A stretch of DNA of 64,000 nt from Patella vulgata. Taxonomy: Eukaryota; Mollusca; Gastropoda; Patellidae. The stretch lies in assembly GCF_932274485.2 (NCBI RefSeq), contig NC_065886.2, positions 48,347,501-48,411,500 on the forward strand, read 5' to 3'. The notes below the pieces were generated by a model that saw only the letters and a program-made list of their open reading frames with translations, was not told the origin of the DNA and did not search any database. Position 1 is the stretch's first letter. Each line of letters opens with the position of its first letter. The translations under genes and the position numbers were made by a program. Below are positions 1-11,656 of the stretch, in pieces.

Positions 1-872
1 TTCACCGGGACCAGCCCTATAAAATGCACCCCCATACCTGGTTGAATCATTCAAACTACGTCAGCAGCATGCCACGACCTACGACAGCTCAGAGGAACCA
101 GGCTTGGTAGACCAATGGTTACCACAAGTCATGTTCTGCAACAGCACATGCAGAATATCTTCAAACAGGCATCTGAGACAGCACGTCAAACAGTGAGAAC
201 ACACAGCAGACCCATCAGTACCGATACAGTGTGTCGACGTCTCACCAGAGAGAACACCCATTGCCGTGAACCGATCCTTACCCCTCGCCATCGACGTGAA
301 CGTCTACAGTTTGCCCAGCATCACGACACATGCAATGGCGAACTATTCTGTTCACAAATGAGAGTCGGTATTGCGTATCAACTGCAGATGGCAGGGACCA
401 GTATGGCGTCGACTCATGGGGAGGTCCTGTGGTGTTCCAAAATCTTGGTCCAAGGAGAGAAGGGGGCATCACAGGGGAGCGCGACAGCGATCAAGCTCTC
501 AGACCCCACGTCATACCACATTTCGCACGTCTTCGAAACAACGTTTGCCAGCATGACAACGCTCGTGCCCACATCGCTAGAGTTACTCGGGACTTTCTAC
601 AGCAGAACGGTGTCAGCGTTATGCACTGTTTAGCCCCTTAGTCCGGATTAAACCCGATTGAACGTCTTTGGGATGAAATTCAGAGGAGACTTAAGAACGT
701 CGTGCCGAGACCAAACACAGTCGATGGATTGTGCCAGGCTTTTTTGGGAGTGTGGTTACAGGTGCCAATGGCGTTCATCATTCGTCTGGTCCGCTCCAAG
801 TACTGACGCTGCGCTGCTGTTATTGACACTCGCGGTGGAACCCTGTACAGATGAATTAATCGCTAATTTTTA
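1..872 (+). mobile_element. E1, decayed Tc1-like element, family E, 5' end outside window
   Basis: Remnant of a DD34E Tc1-like transposon read on the plus strand. The start codon and MPRPT-like N terminus lie near 69. Transposase pieces then appear in shifting frames: the first catalytic block near 345-375 reads TNESRY, so the usual Asp is Asn; QHDNARAH near 550 carries the second Asp; NPIERLWDEIQRRL near 655-695 carries the Glu. Counting from that Asp to Glu gives 34 residues with one stop between them. The C-terminal RCAAVIDT block is near 805-830. Similarity to the other E copies fades at about 870. Frameshifts, the stop and the Asp-to-Asn change make it inactive. Confidence 0.8.
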
Positions 873-1451
873 GCCGAGACCTTTTTTTGTATACAGGATA
901 TTGAAGATCGATAGATTTCCCTCGATAATCTTTCAAATAAGTTAATTTTAATTTTTTCTATTATTAGCCCCATTCTCATCAAGGTTAGATTGTTTATAGT
1001 AATATCATCAGACAATTTCATATTTTTAACAGATAATTTTTATCATTAGTTTTCTTGATCGATGAGCTACCGGAGACTCACTTCCGGTGCCACTCGTGCA
1101 CTTTTAGGTAAAAGACAAGGAATCCAAAAAGCAACAGGGAATCACGTTTAAGCTTATTTACCTAAATCGTGGGATGTTATGGCGTGTCTGTGTATGAAAT
1201 GAATATTGATTCAATTCACAGGATACGGACTTAAAAGGTGTCGAGCTTTATAATTTACTTTTATTGATTGTATGTGCAATAACAACATCTAACATACCCA
1301 TGCGACGTCGCCGTATGGAAGAGATAAGCCTCTGAATGGCTGTATATTTTGCTTCATTTTAGGTAAGACAAGAAATCCAAAAAAAACCCAAAAAACAACC
1401 GGTCATCACGTTTAAGCTTCAGTCATCAAATATTTACCCTTTTTACGATAA
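873..1451. other. anonymous AT-rich spacer with a diverged direct repeat
   Basis: No gene is visible. A stretch near 1,104-1,160 (TTTAGGTAA, AATCCAAAAA, CACGTTTAAGCTT in order) recurs near 1,357-1,420 with the same order of blocks, so this is a local direct repeat about 250 bases apart. Its origin is unknown. Confidence 0.5.
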
Positions 1452-2131
1452 TATACCAAGCAGCAAAAGAAACGTCAGGTTGGTATTGTTGCTCAGACGC
1501 ATCGCATAAAACTTGCCAAATTTACCCTGAGCAATACAATAAGGCTCCTTCCCAAACACAGAAATTGAACCCAGGAAATGTTCTCAAAAACGCAACCTGA
1601 CTTCTGAGATGGTAATGTGTTCTCCATAAATTTCATGTAACTCATGCTGCACGTGCTGTTCACCGGGATCAGCCCTATAAAATGCACCCTCCATTCACAC
1701 TACAACACTGCGCAAGCCGTTGCTAAATCCTTCAGGTCAATGTTCGGACCATCTAAAGGATTCAGCAAAGCTTTAGGCATCTTCAACAGCACTTCAGACA
1801 GTGAGAACACACGGAACACCCATCACGTCGGTCTCACCAGAGAGAACATCCATTGCCGTAGACCTTACCGTGGACCGATCCTCGTCCCTCGCCATCGACG
1901 TGAACGTCTACAGTTGTCCAATAACACCGGAACTGGCGACACTGACAATGGAGAACTGTTCTGTTCACAGATGGCAGTCGGTAGGACCAGAATATACCAC
2001 GTCATACCACATTTCACAAGTCATCGAAACAACGTTTTCTAGCATGACAACGCCCGTGTCCACACCGCAAGCGTTACTCGGGACTTTCTACAGCAGAACG
2101 GTGTCAACAATACAATGGTGGAGATATGTAT
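1452..2131 (+). mobile_element. E2, truncated Tc1-like element, family E
   Basis: The left terminal repeat begins TATACCAAGCAGCAAAAGAA, nearly the same as the tips of the E copies at 44,357 and 47,020. The long 5' leader follows, then transposase debris: CAAGCCGTTGCTAA near 1,711 (helix-turn-helix region), a mid section near 1,930-2,000, and the block before the second catalytic Asp near 2,040-2,100. The C-terminal third with the Glu and the right terminal repeat are missing. Several internal deletions are evident from comparison with E3. Element C1 starts 22 bases downstream. Confidence 0.75.
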
Positions 2132-2961
2132 AGGCAGTGAGTTATAAACATATACTCTTCAAAAAAAGTAGGGGATATTGAAATGCAAATACCTATGCAG
2201 GTTGTGATATGATAAATAGTCATATGGACACTTGACATGCTTTGAGAAGACTTCAACATGATGAACGTCTACGTGCTATTGGCATGCTTCAAATAGGTTC
2301 TACACAGCGAGCAGTAGCCAACATGCTTAATGTGTCATAGTCTGATCAGCAGACTGTCGAACCGGTACCAACAAACACACAATGCTGATGATAGAGTCAA
2401 TACACAAGCCCAGGATCGATACATTCGTACACAGGTCCAGCGAACTCGAGGACAAACGGCTTACAGGAATTCGATTTGCATGCGAGACGACCGTGTGTTG
2501 TGCCTCCATTAACTTGCCAGCAAACAGGCATGCAGCGTAGAAATTGGGATAATTGTCGATGGGCGCTAACTTTAACGTCGACAGCAATGACATGTTCGGG
2601 GCGTGAGTCTGTTATGGTGTGGGGAGAAATCACCATGACTGACAGAACAGACTTGCATATTGTTCAAGGAAATGTCACTGGTGTGTCCGTGACCACATCA
2701 TGGCAGCTATAGTTCTGCCCTTTGCTCAACGTGCAGGTCGACGTGAATGACTACCTCCAGCGTCACCATATTGTCCACATGCTTGACCAGCCATGAGCCC
2801 TGACTTTTCCCCTATGATCCGGAGATGTGTTCATCGACGTAACACTGCAAGAATTGGCCGTAGCACTTGCAAGAGGAGTCGGTCAGATTGCCCCAAATCG
2901 TGATTGGATGGTTGATTAGGAGCAAAAATCAAAAACGTTCATTTTCACTATTGACAGTGTA

Positions 2962-4436
2962 TCAGCCAAATTAAAAACTTGACACTGATGAATTTCAAAA
3001 AAAAAAATTTTCTGATAAGTCAAATAAATTTTAAAGTGTTTCTAACGATAGTAGAAGCCTTTAATTTCATGAAATTGTAAAGTGACTTTTGAGCATATAA
3101 AGAAGACAAACCGAAATAACACGTGCAAACACAAACTCGTGAGGTCAATCGATGCAAATTTGCTTAAACTGAACACGCACACGTAACTTGAACTGGAAAA
3201 ACAAATTAAAATTGTTATTTTCATCTTTGTTAGAAAATGCCGCGCCTTTCAAATGTAGAACGTCTACGTGCTATAGGTAGGCTCTATGCTGGTCAGTCTG
3301 TGGTCACTGTTGCAAGAGCCTTTAATTGTTCACGCCAGACAATAATTAATCTTAGAATGAGAGTGCTTCAAACTGGAACTATTGCCGACCGCCCAAGGGC
3401 GGGAGCGCCACGTGTGACGTCACTCCAGGAAGATCAAGCAATACGATTACGTCATCTTAGAAACAGATTTGTCACTGCAGAGATGTTTGCTGGAAGAGTA
3501 ACTGCACAAACTGTTCGAAATCGCTTGCAGGCTGCTGGTCTTCGAGCTCGGAGGCCCTATAATGGACCAATACTGACGCCTCTTCATCGCCGTAACGATG
3601 CATAAGATTTACTCAAAGACAGTCTAATTCGGTTGTCTTTAGTGACGAATCTCGATTCACTTTGAGATTCGCCCATGGCAGGGTCCGAGTGTGCCGCAGA
3701 CGAGGTGAACGTTACGCTCAAGTATGCGTCAGAGAAGTTGACCGATTTGGTGGCGGCAGCGTCATGGTTTGGGGTTCTTTTTGTGCACATAGACGTTCTC
3801 CTCTTGTTGTTGTCCAAGGGAACTTAAATGCTGTCCAATACAGGGATCAGATTTTGCAACCTGTTCTTCTTCCGTTTATGCAGAGACATGGGCCTGGACT
3901 AACGTTTCAACAAGACAATGCTCGATCCCATACAGCAATTGCTACCCAGAATTTTTTAAAAAATGCCAGTGTCCAAGTCTTGGATTGGCCGTCTCTTAGC
4001 CCCGACCTTAATCCTATTGAACACATCTGGGACGAGCTGGGTCGACGTGTTCGTCAGCAAGTGAATCCACCACTGACGTTGCAGGACCTTCAACATGCTC
4101 TTGCTGAGCAGTGGCGACGTCTTCCTCGGGTAGTGTTTACTAATGTTCTGAGATCCATGAGAAGACGTTGTGTGGCAGTACGAGACGCTAGAGGAGGCCA
4201 CAACCGTTACTTAACACTTTATTCCGATTGTTCTCCAAGTCTGTGAATTTCATTTTGGGGGTACTGTGACATCACGAACGTTATCAATGTCAAGGACTTT
4301 CGGCGAGACGTATTCTTGCTTTCTGTTGATGTCAAGGTCGTCTGTGCACAACATAACACTAAAATAGTTGCCTTAAACCAAATATTAAAAATCTAGTCCC
4401 AAAAATCCCGAGTGTCAAGTTTTTAATTTGGCTGAG
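2962..4436 (+). mobile_element. B1, Tc1-like element, family B, nested in C1
   Basis: Terminal repeats read CAGCCAAATTAAAAACTTGA at the left and the reverse complement ending TTTTTAATTTGGCTGA at the right. Better preserved copies (34,046 and 38,223) begin TACTCAGCC. The 5' leader is about 275 bases. The interior encodes a DD34E transposase broken into two reading frames, described separately. Confidence 0.85.
3237..4246 (+). pseudogene. family B Tc1-like transposase, broken (in B1)
   Basis: The start is MPRLSNVERLRAIGRLYAGQ at 3,237. The first frame (122 codons) holds the paired-type helix-turn-helix region, RPRAGAPR, and the second DNA-binding helix set (AQTVRNRLQAAGLRARRP). Relative to B4 it lacks five codons (TSTSR) in frame near residue 81. 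A further deletion of about 20 bases near 3,595 shifts the frame. The second frame, 3,662-4,246, holds GGGSVMVWGS, the second catalytic Asp in QQDNARSH and the Glu in NPIEHIWDE, 34 residues apart. The first Asp lies in FSDESRF just before that frame's first Met. Without the frameshift it would match the usual Tc1 length; as it stands it cannot make a full transposase. Confidence 0.85.
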
Positions 4437-4518
4437 TCATGTGTAGGCAATTGGCCTATTATTGTTTCTGAATATGCCCTACTTATTTTGAAGAGTATAT
4501 TTCAGTATTCGTAATATA

Positions 4519-6036
4519 TACTATTCAAAAAAAGTAGGGGATATTTGATTTTTAAGTGTTATTAAAGTCACCTAATGAAACTGACGAAGAAACAAATGAC
4601 AAAATGAAATGAAGTTCACATTCATCGATTTATTCCAAATGATCGTTAGACTAAGTAAGGCACAGACTGACCATTATAAGGGTAAAATGATACCCGGGGT
4701 CAAACAGCAAAGTTACCACAGCATCACAACCAAGTCAGTAACGGGTAAATCCTCCTCTGTTTGCCAAACAAGCATTGATCCGACGTGGCATACTCCTAAT
4801 GAGACGTCTAAGGTCATTTTGGTCCAGATTGTCCCATTCCTGTTGCAACGCAGCAGCAAGTCCTTGGACATTGGCAGGACGTTGTTGACGTTGACGTAAC
4901 CTCTGTCCAAGCATGTCCCAGACATGCTCGATGGGGGAGAGGTCGGGACTCAGTGCTGGTGATGTTCTGTTGTTGGAGGTAACCTGTAACGATCCTGGCC
5001 CTGTGACATCTCGCGTTGTCATCCTGGAAGATGAAACGGCGGCCATGACGTCGTGCGAACGGCACAACATGGACTGCCAAGATGTTGTCCCGGTAGTACT
5101 GGCCTGCAACACGCCCTGCAACAACATGTAAAGCCGTTCTTCCAGCAACAGTGATGCCTCCCCACACCATAACAGAACCACCCCTAAATCGATCATGTCT
5201 GATGACGTTAACGTCTTGGAAGCGCTCGTTTCGACGACGCCACACCCTCCTACGTCTGTCCAAAAAATCAACAGTGAACCTTGACTCGTCTGAAAACATC
5301 ACATTGCTCCAGCGTCGATTATCCCAGTGTTGACGATCCCTACACCAACGACGTCTTGCCTGAATGTGATGATCTCTCAAACAAGGGATCACGCGAGGAC
5401 GTCGGGCGCGAAGGTGACCCCTATGCAGTCGATTCCTAATCGTCGGGCCACTCACTCTCACACCAGTGTCTGTTTGAAGACGAGCGCTGATCTGATTTGC
5501 TGTGATGACACGATTTCTCAAGGCCAAGGTACGGATAAATCGATCCTGGGCTTGACTTGTCGCCCTTGGTCGACCTGAGCGTGGTCTGTCCTGTACAGAT
5601 TGTGTATCACGGAATCTGGACCATAGCCTGCTTATGACAGACTGAGAAACATTCATCGTCCGCGCCACAACCGCCTGTGTTGTGCCGATCTGTAGCATGC
5701 CAAGGGCACGTAACCTTTCATTTTGGGTAAGCCGACGCATATCAAAATTTGTTTTCTGGTCACTAAAACAATTAAATTGATGTTTCCACCCTGGAATTCA
5801 ATGCCACAATGACTGTAACATTCAAAGTCAGAGTCGTGCAAATCTTGGGTTGGACCCCCATGATGATCCCAAGCATCACCTGCATTCCATGCGGTAGCTA
5901 TTTGGTGGGTTTGGGCGTCACATGTAACTGGAAATGTTTCTTCTGTTAGGTTCTATAGTGACTTTTTTCGTAGTCATTTGCATATTTTAGTATTATGCCC
6001 CCAAAATCAAATATCCCCTACTTTTTTTGAATAGTA
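4519..6036 (-). mobile_element. A1, Tc1-like element, family A
   Basis: About 1.52 kb with inverted terminal repeats of roughly 34 bases. The left tip is TATACTATTCAAAAAAAGTA and the right tip is its complement ending TTTGAATAGTATA; TA flanks both sides. The transposase gene is on the minus strand with a leader of about 300 bases at the right and a short 3' trailer at the left. Both ends look complete, so this copy could be mobilised by an active family A transposase even though its own gene is frameshifted. Confidence 0.9.
4735..5740 (-). pseudogene. family A Tc1-like transposase, frameshifted (in A1)
   Basis: The start is MRRLTQNERLRALGMLQIGT at 5,740. It is collinear with the intact copies through helix-turn-helix 1, SGRPR, helix-turn-helix 2, FSDESRF and FQDDNARCH. 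After LQQQNIT a 14-base deletion, flanked by the direct repeat TGG in copies that retain the segment, shifts the frame. The correct C terminus (SPDLSPIEHVWD to GGFTRY) continues in another frame and ends at 4,735. This lineage keeps three codons (RQQ) after LRQ that the 41-60 kb lineage lacks. The G just before GGSVMVWGG is Arg here. Confidence 0.9.
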
Positions 6037-6759
6037 TATTTAGTTAGCAGAGGGGCGTTGGCTGATACTGCTGCTACCGGGGCAGATAACTCAGCAGACA
6101 TGACGGTCTTAAAAAGTCCTGCTGGTACACCTAGACAAGTGCTATCCTCCTGAATTATGGTGGATTGACAGACTACACGTCAACAGCTCTGAATGAATTG
6201 GACTTGGGACAGTCTGCGGCAATGGAATCAGCCAAGCCAGCTAATCTCCTGAATCAGCCAGAAACAATTGTTTACCGAGAAGAATCCTCCGCTTAAGTTC
6301 TGGATGTCCTCAAAATAACAGGCTGTAACGTGTGTCTTCAAATCAGTAGCTCGCCTCAAGGTGTTTTTTTCTAAAAAAAAAGACTGTACTGGGTTTGTCA
6401 ACGGTAAAATTCTCGGCAACATACTATATTTTTATTCCATGGTTATGAAGATTGGCGGTTCGTTCGGAGGTCTGATACCATTCATTGAAATTTGGACAGG
6501 GCCATAGACCATGCACTCCCGTAATCTCTTTATTCTGGTAAACCAATATCAACTCCAATCGTTGAAAACTCCAATAGGGACCAACGAATAAAGGTAATGG
6601 GTAACTCCCAAAGGCCCAAGAACAGCGTAAAATTTTGCGTAGAATACGATGTCCGCCGTTGGGTCATTTGCACTGAAAGTGAATGCGCATTCATTCTTGT
6701 ATTATGAAAAGAAGCTGAAAAGTAATCACACTTTCAATAAAAATGTAAACTTGCTAAAT
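6037..6759. other. anonymous spacer, first copy
   Basis: No coding region, terminal repeats or RNA gene recognised. It lies between A1 and the C2 fragment and is repeated as part of the 3,718-bp duplication at 9,755-10,477. Confidence 0.6.
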
Positions 6760-6888
6760 TCACTTTCAAAAGTGAAAATGGACGTTTTTGATTTTTGTCT
6801 CCACCAATTCTCAGACATTCAGCAATTCGTCGTGGCATGCTCCTAATCAACCGTCCAATCACGATTTGAGACAATCTGACCCACTCCT
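6760..6888 (-). mobile_element. C2 fragment cut by the tandem duplication
   Basis: This matches the left, C-terminal part of family C on the minus strand (RLIRSMPRRIAECL in translation) and stops abruptly at 6,888 where the second duplication unit begins. The uncut counterpart is at 10,478-11,656. Confidence 0.8.
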
Positions 6889-8154
6889 GAACACGCACAC
6901 GTAACTTGAACTGGAAAAACAAATTAAAATTGTTATTTTCATCTTTGTTAGAAAATGCCGCGCCTTTCAAATGTAGAACGTCTACGTGCTATAGGTAGGC
7001 TCTATGCTGGTCAGTCTGTGGTCACTGTTGCAAGAGCCTTTAATTGTTCACGCCAGACAATAATTAATCTTAGAATGAGAGTGCTTCAAACTGGAACTAT
7101 TGCCGACCGCCCAAGGGCGGGAGCGCCACGTGTGACGTCACTCCAGGAAGATCAAGCAATACGATTACGTCATCTTAGAAACAGATTTGTCACTGCAGAG
7201 ATGTTTGCTGGAAGAGTAACTGCACAAACTGTTCGAAATCGCTTGCAGGCTGCTGGTCTTCGAGCTCGGAGGCCCTATAATGGACCAATACTGACGCCTC
7301 TTCATCGCCGTAACGATGCATAAGATTTACTCAAAGACAGTCTAATTCGGTTGTCTTTAGTGACGAATCTCGATTCACTTTGAGATTCGCCCATGGCAGG
7401 GTCCGAGTGTGCCGCAGACGAGGTGAACGTTACGCTCAAGTATGCGTCAGAGAAGTTGACCGATTTGGTGGCGGCAGCGTCATGGTTTGGGGTTCTTTTT
7501 GTGCACATAGACGTTCTCCTCTTGTTGTTGTCCAAGGGAACTTAAATGCTGTCCAATACAGGGATCAGATTTTGCAACCTGTTCTTCTTCCGTTTATGCA
7601 GAGACATGGGCCTGGACTAACGTTTCAACAAGACAATGCTCGATCCCATACAGCAATTGCTACCCAGAATTTTTTAAAAAATGCCAGTGTCCAAGTCTTG
7701 GATTGGCCGTCTCTTAGCCCCGACCTTAATCCTATTGAACACATCTGGGACGAGCTGGGTCGACGTGTTCGTCAGCAAGTGAATCCACCACTGACGTTGC
7801 AGGACCTTCAACATGCTCTTGCTGAGCAGTGGCGACGTCTTCCTCGGGTAGTGTTTACTAATGTTCTGAGATCCATGAGAAGACGTTGTGTGGCAGTACG
7901 AGACGCTAGAGGAGGCCACAACCGTTACTTAACACTTTATTCCGATTGTTCTCCAAGTCTGTGAATTTCATTTTGGGGGTACTGTGACATCACGAACGTT
8001 ATCAATGTCAAGGACTTTCGGCGAGACGTATTCTTGCTTTCTGTTGATGTCAAGGTCGTCTGTGCACAACATAACACTAAAATAGTTGCCTTAAACCAAA
8101 TATTAAAAATCTAGTCCCAAAAATCCCGAGTGTCAAGTTTTTAATTTGGCTGAG
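6889..8154 (+). mobile_element. B2, family B element lacking its left end
   Basis: Duplicate of B1 beginning in the 5' leader at 6,889, so the left terminal repeat is absent. The right terminal repeat is present near 8,125-8,154. With one end only it cannot transpose by the Tc1 route. Confidence 0.9.
6955..7964 (+). pseudogene. family B transposase, broken (duplicate of B1 gene)
   Basis: Same two-frame structure as at 3,237-4,246: the DNA-binding half in 6,955-7,323 and the catalytic half in 7,380-7,964, with the same five-codon loss and the same frame-shifting deletion. The sharing of these lesions shows that the break predates the 3,718-bp duplication. Confidence 0.85.
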
Positions 8155-8236
8155 TCATGTGTAGGCAATTGGCCTATTATTGTTTCTGAATATGCCCTAC
8201 TTATTTTGAAGAGTATATTTCAGTATTCGTAATATA

Positions 8237-9754
8237 TACTATTCAAAAAAAGTAGGGGATATTTGATTTTTAAGTGTTATTAAAGTCACCTAATGAAACT
8301 GACGAAGAAACAAATGACAAAATGAAATGAAGTTCACATTCATCGATTTATTCCAAATGATCGTTAGACTAAGTAAGGCACAGACTGACCATTATAAGGG
8401 TAAAATGATACCCGGGGTCAAACAGCAAAGTTACCACAGCATCACAACCAAGTCAGTAACGGGTAAATCCTCCTCTGTTTGCCAAACAAGCATTGATCCG
8501 ACGTGGCATACTCCTAATGAGACGTCTAAGGTCATTTTGGTCCAGATTGTCCCATTCCTGTTGCAACGCAGCAGCAAGTCCTTGGACATTGGCAGGACGT
8601 TGTTGACGTTGACGTAACCTCTGTCCAAGCATGTCCCAGACATGCTCGATGGGGGAGAGGTCGGGACTCAGTGCTGGTGATGTTCTGTTGTTGGAGGTAA
8701 CCTGTAACGATCCTGGCCCTGTGACATCTCGCGTTGTCATCCTGGAAGATGAAACGGCGGCCATGACGTCGTGCGAACGGCACAACATGGACTGCCAAGA
8801 TGTTGTCCCGGTAGTACTGGCCTGCAACACGCCCTGCAACAACATGTAAAGCCGTTCTTCCAGCAACAGTGATGCCTCCCCACACCATAACAGAACCACC
8901 CCTAAATCGATCATGTCTGATGACGTTAACGTCTTGGAAGCGCTCGTTTCGACGACGCCACACCCTCCTACGTCTGTCCAAAAAATCAACAGTGAACCTT
9001 GACTCGTCTGAAAACATCACATTGCTCCAGCGTCGATTATCCCAGTGTTGACGATCCCTACACCAACGACGTCTTGCCTGAATGTGATGATCTCTCAAAC
9101 AAGGGATCACGCGAGGACGTCGGGCGCGAAGGTGACCCCTATGCAGTCGATTCCTAATCGTCGGGCCACTCACTCTCACACCAGTGTCTGTTTGAAGACG
9201 AGCGCTGATCTGATTTGCTGTGATGACACGATTTCTCAAGGCCAAGGTACGGATAAATCGATCCTGGGCTTGACTTGTCGCCCTTGGTCGACCTGAGCGT
9301 GGTCTGTCCTGTACAGATTGTGTATCACGGAATCTGGACCATAGCCTGCTTATGACAGACTGAGAAACATTCATCGTCCGCGCCACAACCGCCTGTGTTG
9401 TGCCGATCTGTAGCATGCCAAGGGCACGTAACCTTTCATTTTGGGTAAGCCGACGCATATCAAAATTTGTTTTCTGGTCACTAAAACAATTAAATTGATG
9501 TTTCCACCCTGGAATTCAATGCCACAATGACTGTAACATTCAAAGTCAGAGTCGTGCAAATCTTGGGTTGGACCCCCATGATGATCCCAAGCATCACCTG
9601 CATTCCATGCGGTAGCTATTTGGTGGGTTTGGGCGTCACATGTAACTGGAAATGTTTCTTCTGTTAGGTTCTATAGTGACTTTTTTCGTAGTCATTTGCA
9701 TATTTTAGTATTATGCCCCCAAAATCAAATATCCCCTACTTTTTTTGAATAGTA
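8237..9754 (-). mobile_element. A2, Tc1-like element, family A (duplicate of A1)
   Basis: Exact duplicate of A1 with both inverted repeats and TA flanks. It arose by the segmental duplication, not by transposition, because its flanks are duplicated too. Confidence 0.9.
8453..9458 (-). pseudogene. family A transposase, frameshifted (in A2)
   Basis: Same reading frame and same 14-base deletion as the A1 gene. Catalytic Asp 1 (FSDESRF) and Asp 2 (QDDNARCH) are in the 308-codon frame that starts at 9,458. The Glu (SPIEHVWD) is only in the shifted frame ending at 8,453. Confidence 0.9.
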
Positions 9755-10477
9755 TATTTAGTTAGCAGAGGGGCGTTGGCTGATACTGCTGCTACCGGGG
9801 CAGATAACTCAGCAGACATGACGGTCTTAAAAAGTCCTGCTGGTACACCTAGACAAGTGCTATCCTCCTGAATTATGGTGGATTGACAGACTACACGTCA
9901 ACAGCTCTGAATGAATTGGACTTGGGACAGTCTGCGGCAATGGAATCAGCCAAGCCAGCTAATCTCCTGAATCAGCCAGAAACAATTGTTTACCGAGAAG
10001 AATCCTCCGCTTAAGTTCTGGATGTCCTCAAAATAACAGGCTGTAACGTGTGTCTTCAAATCAGTAGCTCGCCTCAAGGTGTTTTTTTCTAAAAAAAAAG
10101 ACTGTACTGGGTTTGTCAACGGTAAAATTCTCGGCAACATACTATATTTTTATTCCATGGTTATGAAGATTGGCGGTTCGTTCGGAGGTCTGATACCATT
10201 CATTGAAATTTGGACAGGGCCATAGACCATGCACTCCCGTAATCTCTTTATTCTGGTAAACCAATATCAACTCCAATCGTTGAAAACTCCAATAGGGACC
10301 AACGAATAAAGGTAATGGGTAACTCCCAAAGGCCCAAGAACAGCGTAAAATTTTGCGTAGAATACGATGTCCGCCGTTGGGTCATTTGCACTGAAAGTGA
10401 ATGCGCATTCATTCTTGTATTATGAAAAGAAGCTGAAAAGTAATCACACTTTCAATAAAAATGTAAACTTGCTAAAT
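9755..10477. other. anonymous spacer, second copy
   Basis: Duplicate of 6,037-6,759. Nothing recognised in it. Confidence 0.6.
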
Positions 10478-11656
10478 TCACTTTCAAAAGTGAAAATGGA
10501 CGTTTTTGATTTTTGTCTCCACCAATTCTCAGACATTCAGCAATTCGTCGTGGCATGCTCCTAATCAACCGTCCAATCACGATTTGAGACAATCTGACCC
10601 ACTCCTCTACAGTGTTGTCTGTTGACGTTGATCTCGACGAACATGTCTCTCAGACATGCTCTATAGGGGAAAGGTCACTCATTGCTGGCCAAGGCATATG
10701 GACAATATGGTGACGCTGGAGGTAGTCATTCACGACATAAGCGCGGTGGACACGGGCATTATCATCACGTTTGAAGAAAAGGGCAAGAACTATCGGTGCC
10801 AGGGTATGGTCAAGGTAGTACACACCAGTGACCCTTCAATGAACAATTCCGTTCTGTCAGTCATGATGATTCCTGCCCACAGAACCACGCCCGAATCTGT
10901 CATGCTGTCAGACGTTAACGTTTTCACGCCTCCAAACGCGAGCAGGCCTACCGGTGAAATCCAGAGTAAATCTGGACTCATCTGAGAACATTGCTCGGGC
11001 CCATCGACGATTACACCAATTTCTACGCCACATACACCCATTGACGCCTGTGCTGCCGAGTAAATGGAGGCATAACACGCGGTCGTCAAAGGGCTGCATG
11101 ATTTCTAATCGTTTTGGGGTGTAACTCGAATTCCTGTAACTTGGTACAAGTTTACAGAAAGCTGATTGGCCGTTTTTCCTCGATTTCGCACGACCTGTGT
11201 ACCGAGGCTTGTGTAGTGGCTCTAGGACGACCTGAACGCGGTTTATAATCAGTATTGTGTGTTTGTTGGTACCGGTTCACGTTCTGCTGATCACAGACTG
11301 CGACACATTAAGCATGTTGGCTACTGCTCGCTGTGTGGAACCCATTTGAAGCATGCCAATGGCACGCAGACGTTCATCATGTTGAAAACGTCGCATTGCA
11401 AAATAAACGTAACACACTAAACAGTAAATTTTATGCAAGTATCGATAGGAAAGAAAACTTGGATAGGATAAACCAGCACACGGCAGTTTTCATCAACCCT
11501 TCCTTAACGTGTCAAATTTGACAATGAACCCCTCCCACGTGCATGGCTTTTGCGTATCGCTCTTGCAGCTCAGTGGTTCTGTTCTGTGAACATACGCTCA
11601 AAGCATGTTAAGTGTCCATGATTATTTATCATATCACATTTCAATATCCCCTATAT
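10478..11656 (-). mobile_element. C2, decayed Tc1-like element, family C
   Basis: The longest family C coding remnant in the window, on the minus strand. The start MRRFQHDERLRAIGMLQMGS lies at 11,396. SGRPRATTQA, a decayed FSDESRFTLDF block near 10,975, and RLIRSMPRRIAECL near 10,545 follow through several frameshifts and stops. The right end reads TTTCAATATCCCCTATATAA, a damaged form of the C tip. The left terminal repeat is absent. The transposase resembles family A closely at the N terminus, so A and C are sister families. Confidence 0.75.

Larger units (their letters stand above)
2153..4497 (+). mobile_element. C1, Tc1-like element, family C, split by B1
   Basis: The left tip TATACTCTTCAAAAAAAGTA at 2,151 and the right tip ending GAAGAGTATA at 4,499 pair as inverted repeats flanked by TA. 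The transposase is very decayed: GAACGTCTACGTGCTATTGG near 2,261 encodes the ERLRAIGMLQIGSTQRAVANMLNVS start, followed by a stop and frameshifts. Element B1 lies inside. On its right the C sequence resumes at the CATGTGTAGGCAATTGGCCT block, about 70 bases further along than expected from other C copies, so insertion was accompanied or followed by a small loss of C sequence. C transposase is related to family A. Confidence 0.75.
3171..6888. repeat. 3,718-bp tandem duplication, first unit
   Basis: The sequence from GAACACGCACACG at 3,171 to CCCACTCCT at 6,888 is repeated immediately at 6,889-10,606. Every comparable landmark is shifted by exactly 3,718 bases and I saw no difference between the units. 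The unit starts inside the leader of B1 and ends inside the decayed C2 transposase, so it is not a transposition product. The bases at the two breaks share only CT. Confidence 0.95.
6889..10606. repeat. 3,718-bp tandem duplication, second unit
   Basis: Copy of 3,171-6,888 in direct orientation with no visible difference. It contains B2 without its left terminal repeat, all of A2, the anonymous spacer and the start of C2. The continuation of C2 past 10,606 shows that the right end of this unit is the original flank. Confidence 0.95.

Noticed and set aside
5151-5578. Plus-strand frames opposite the family A gene
   Set aside because: Mirror frames of the transposase, repeated wherever the gene occurs.
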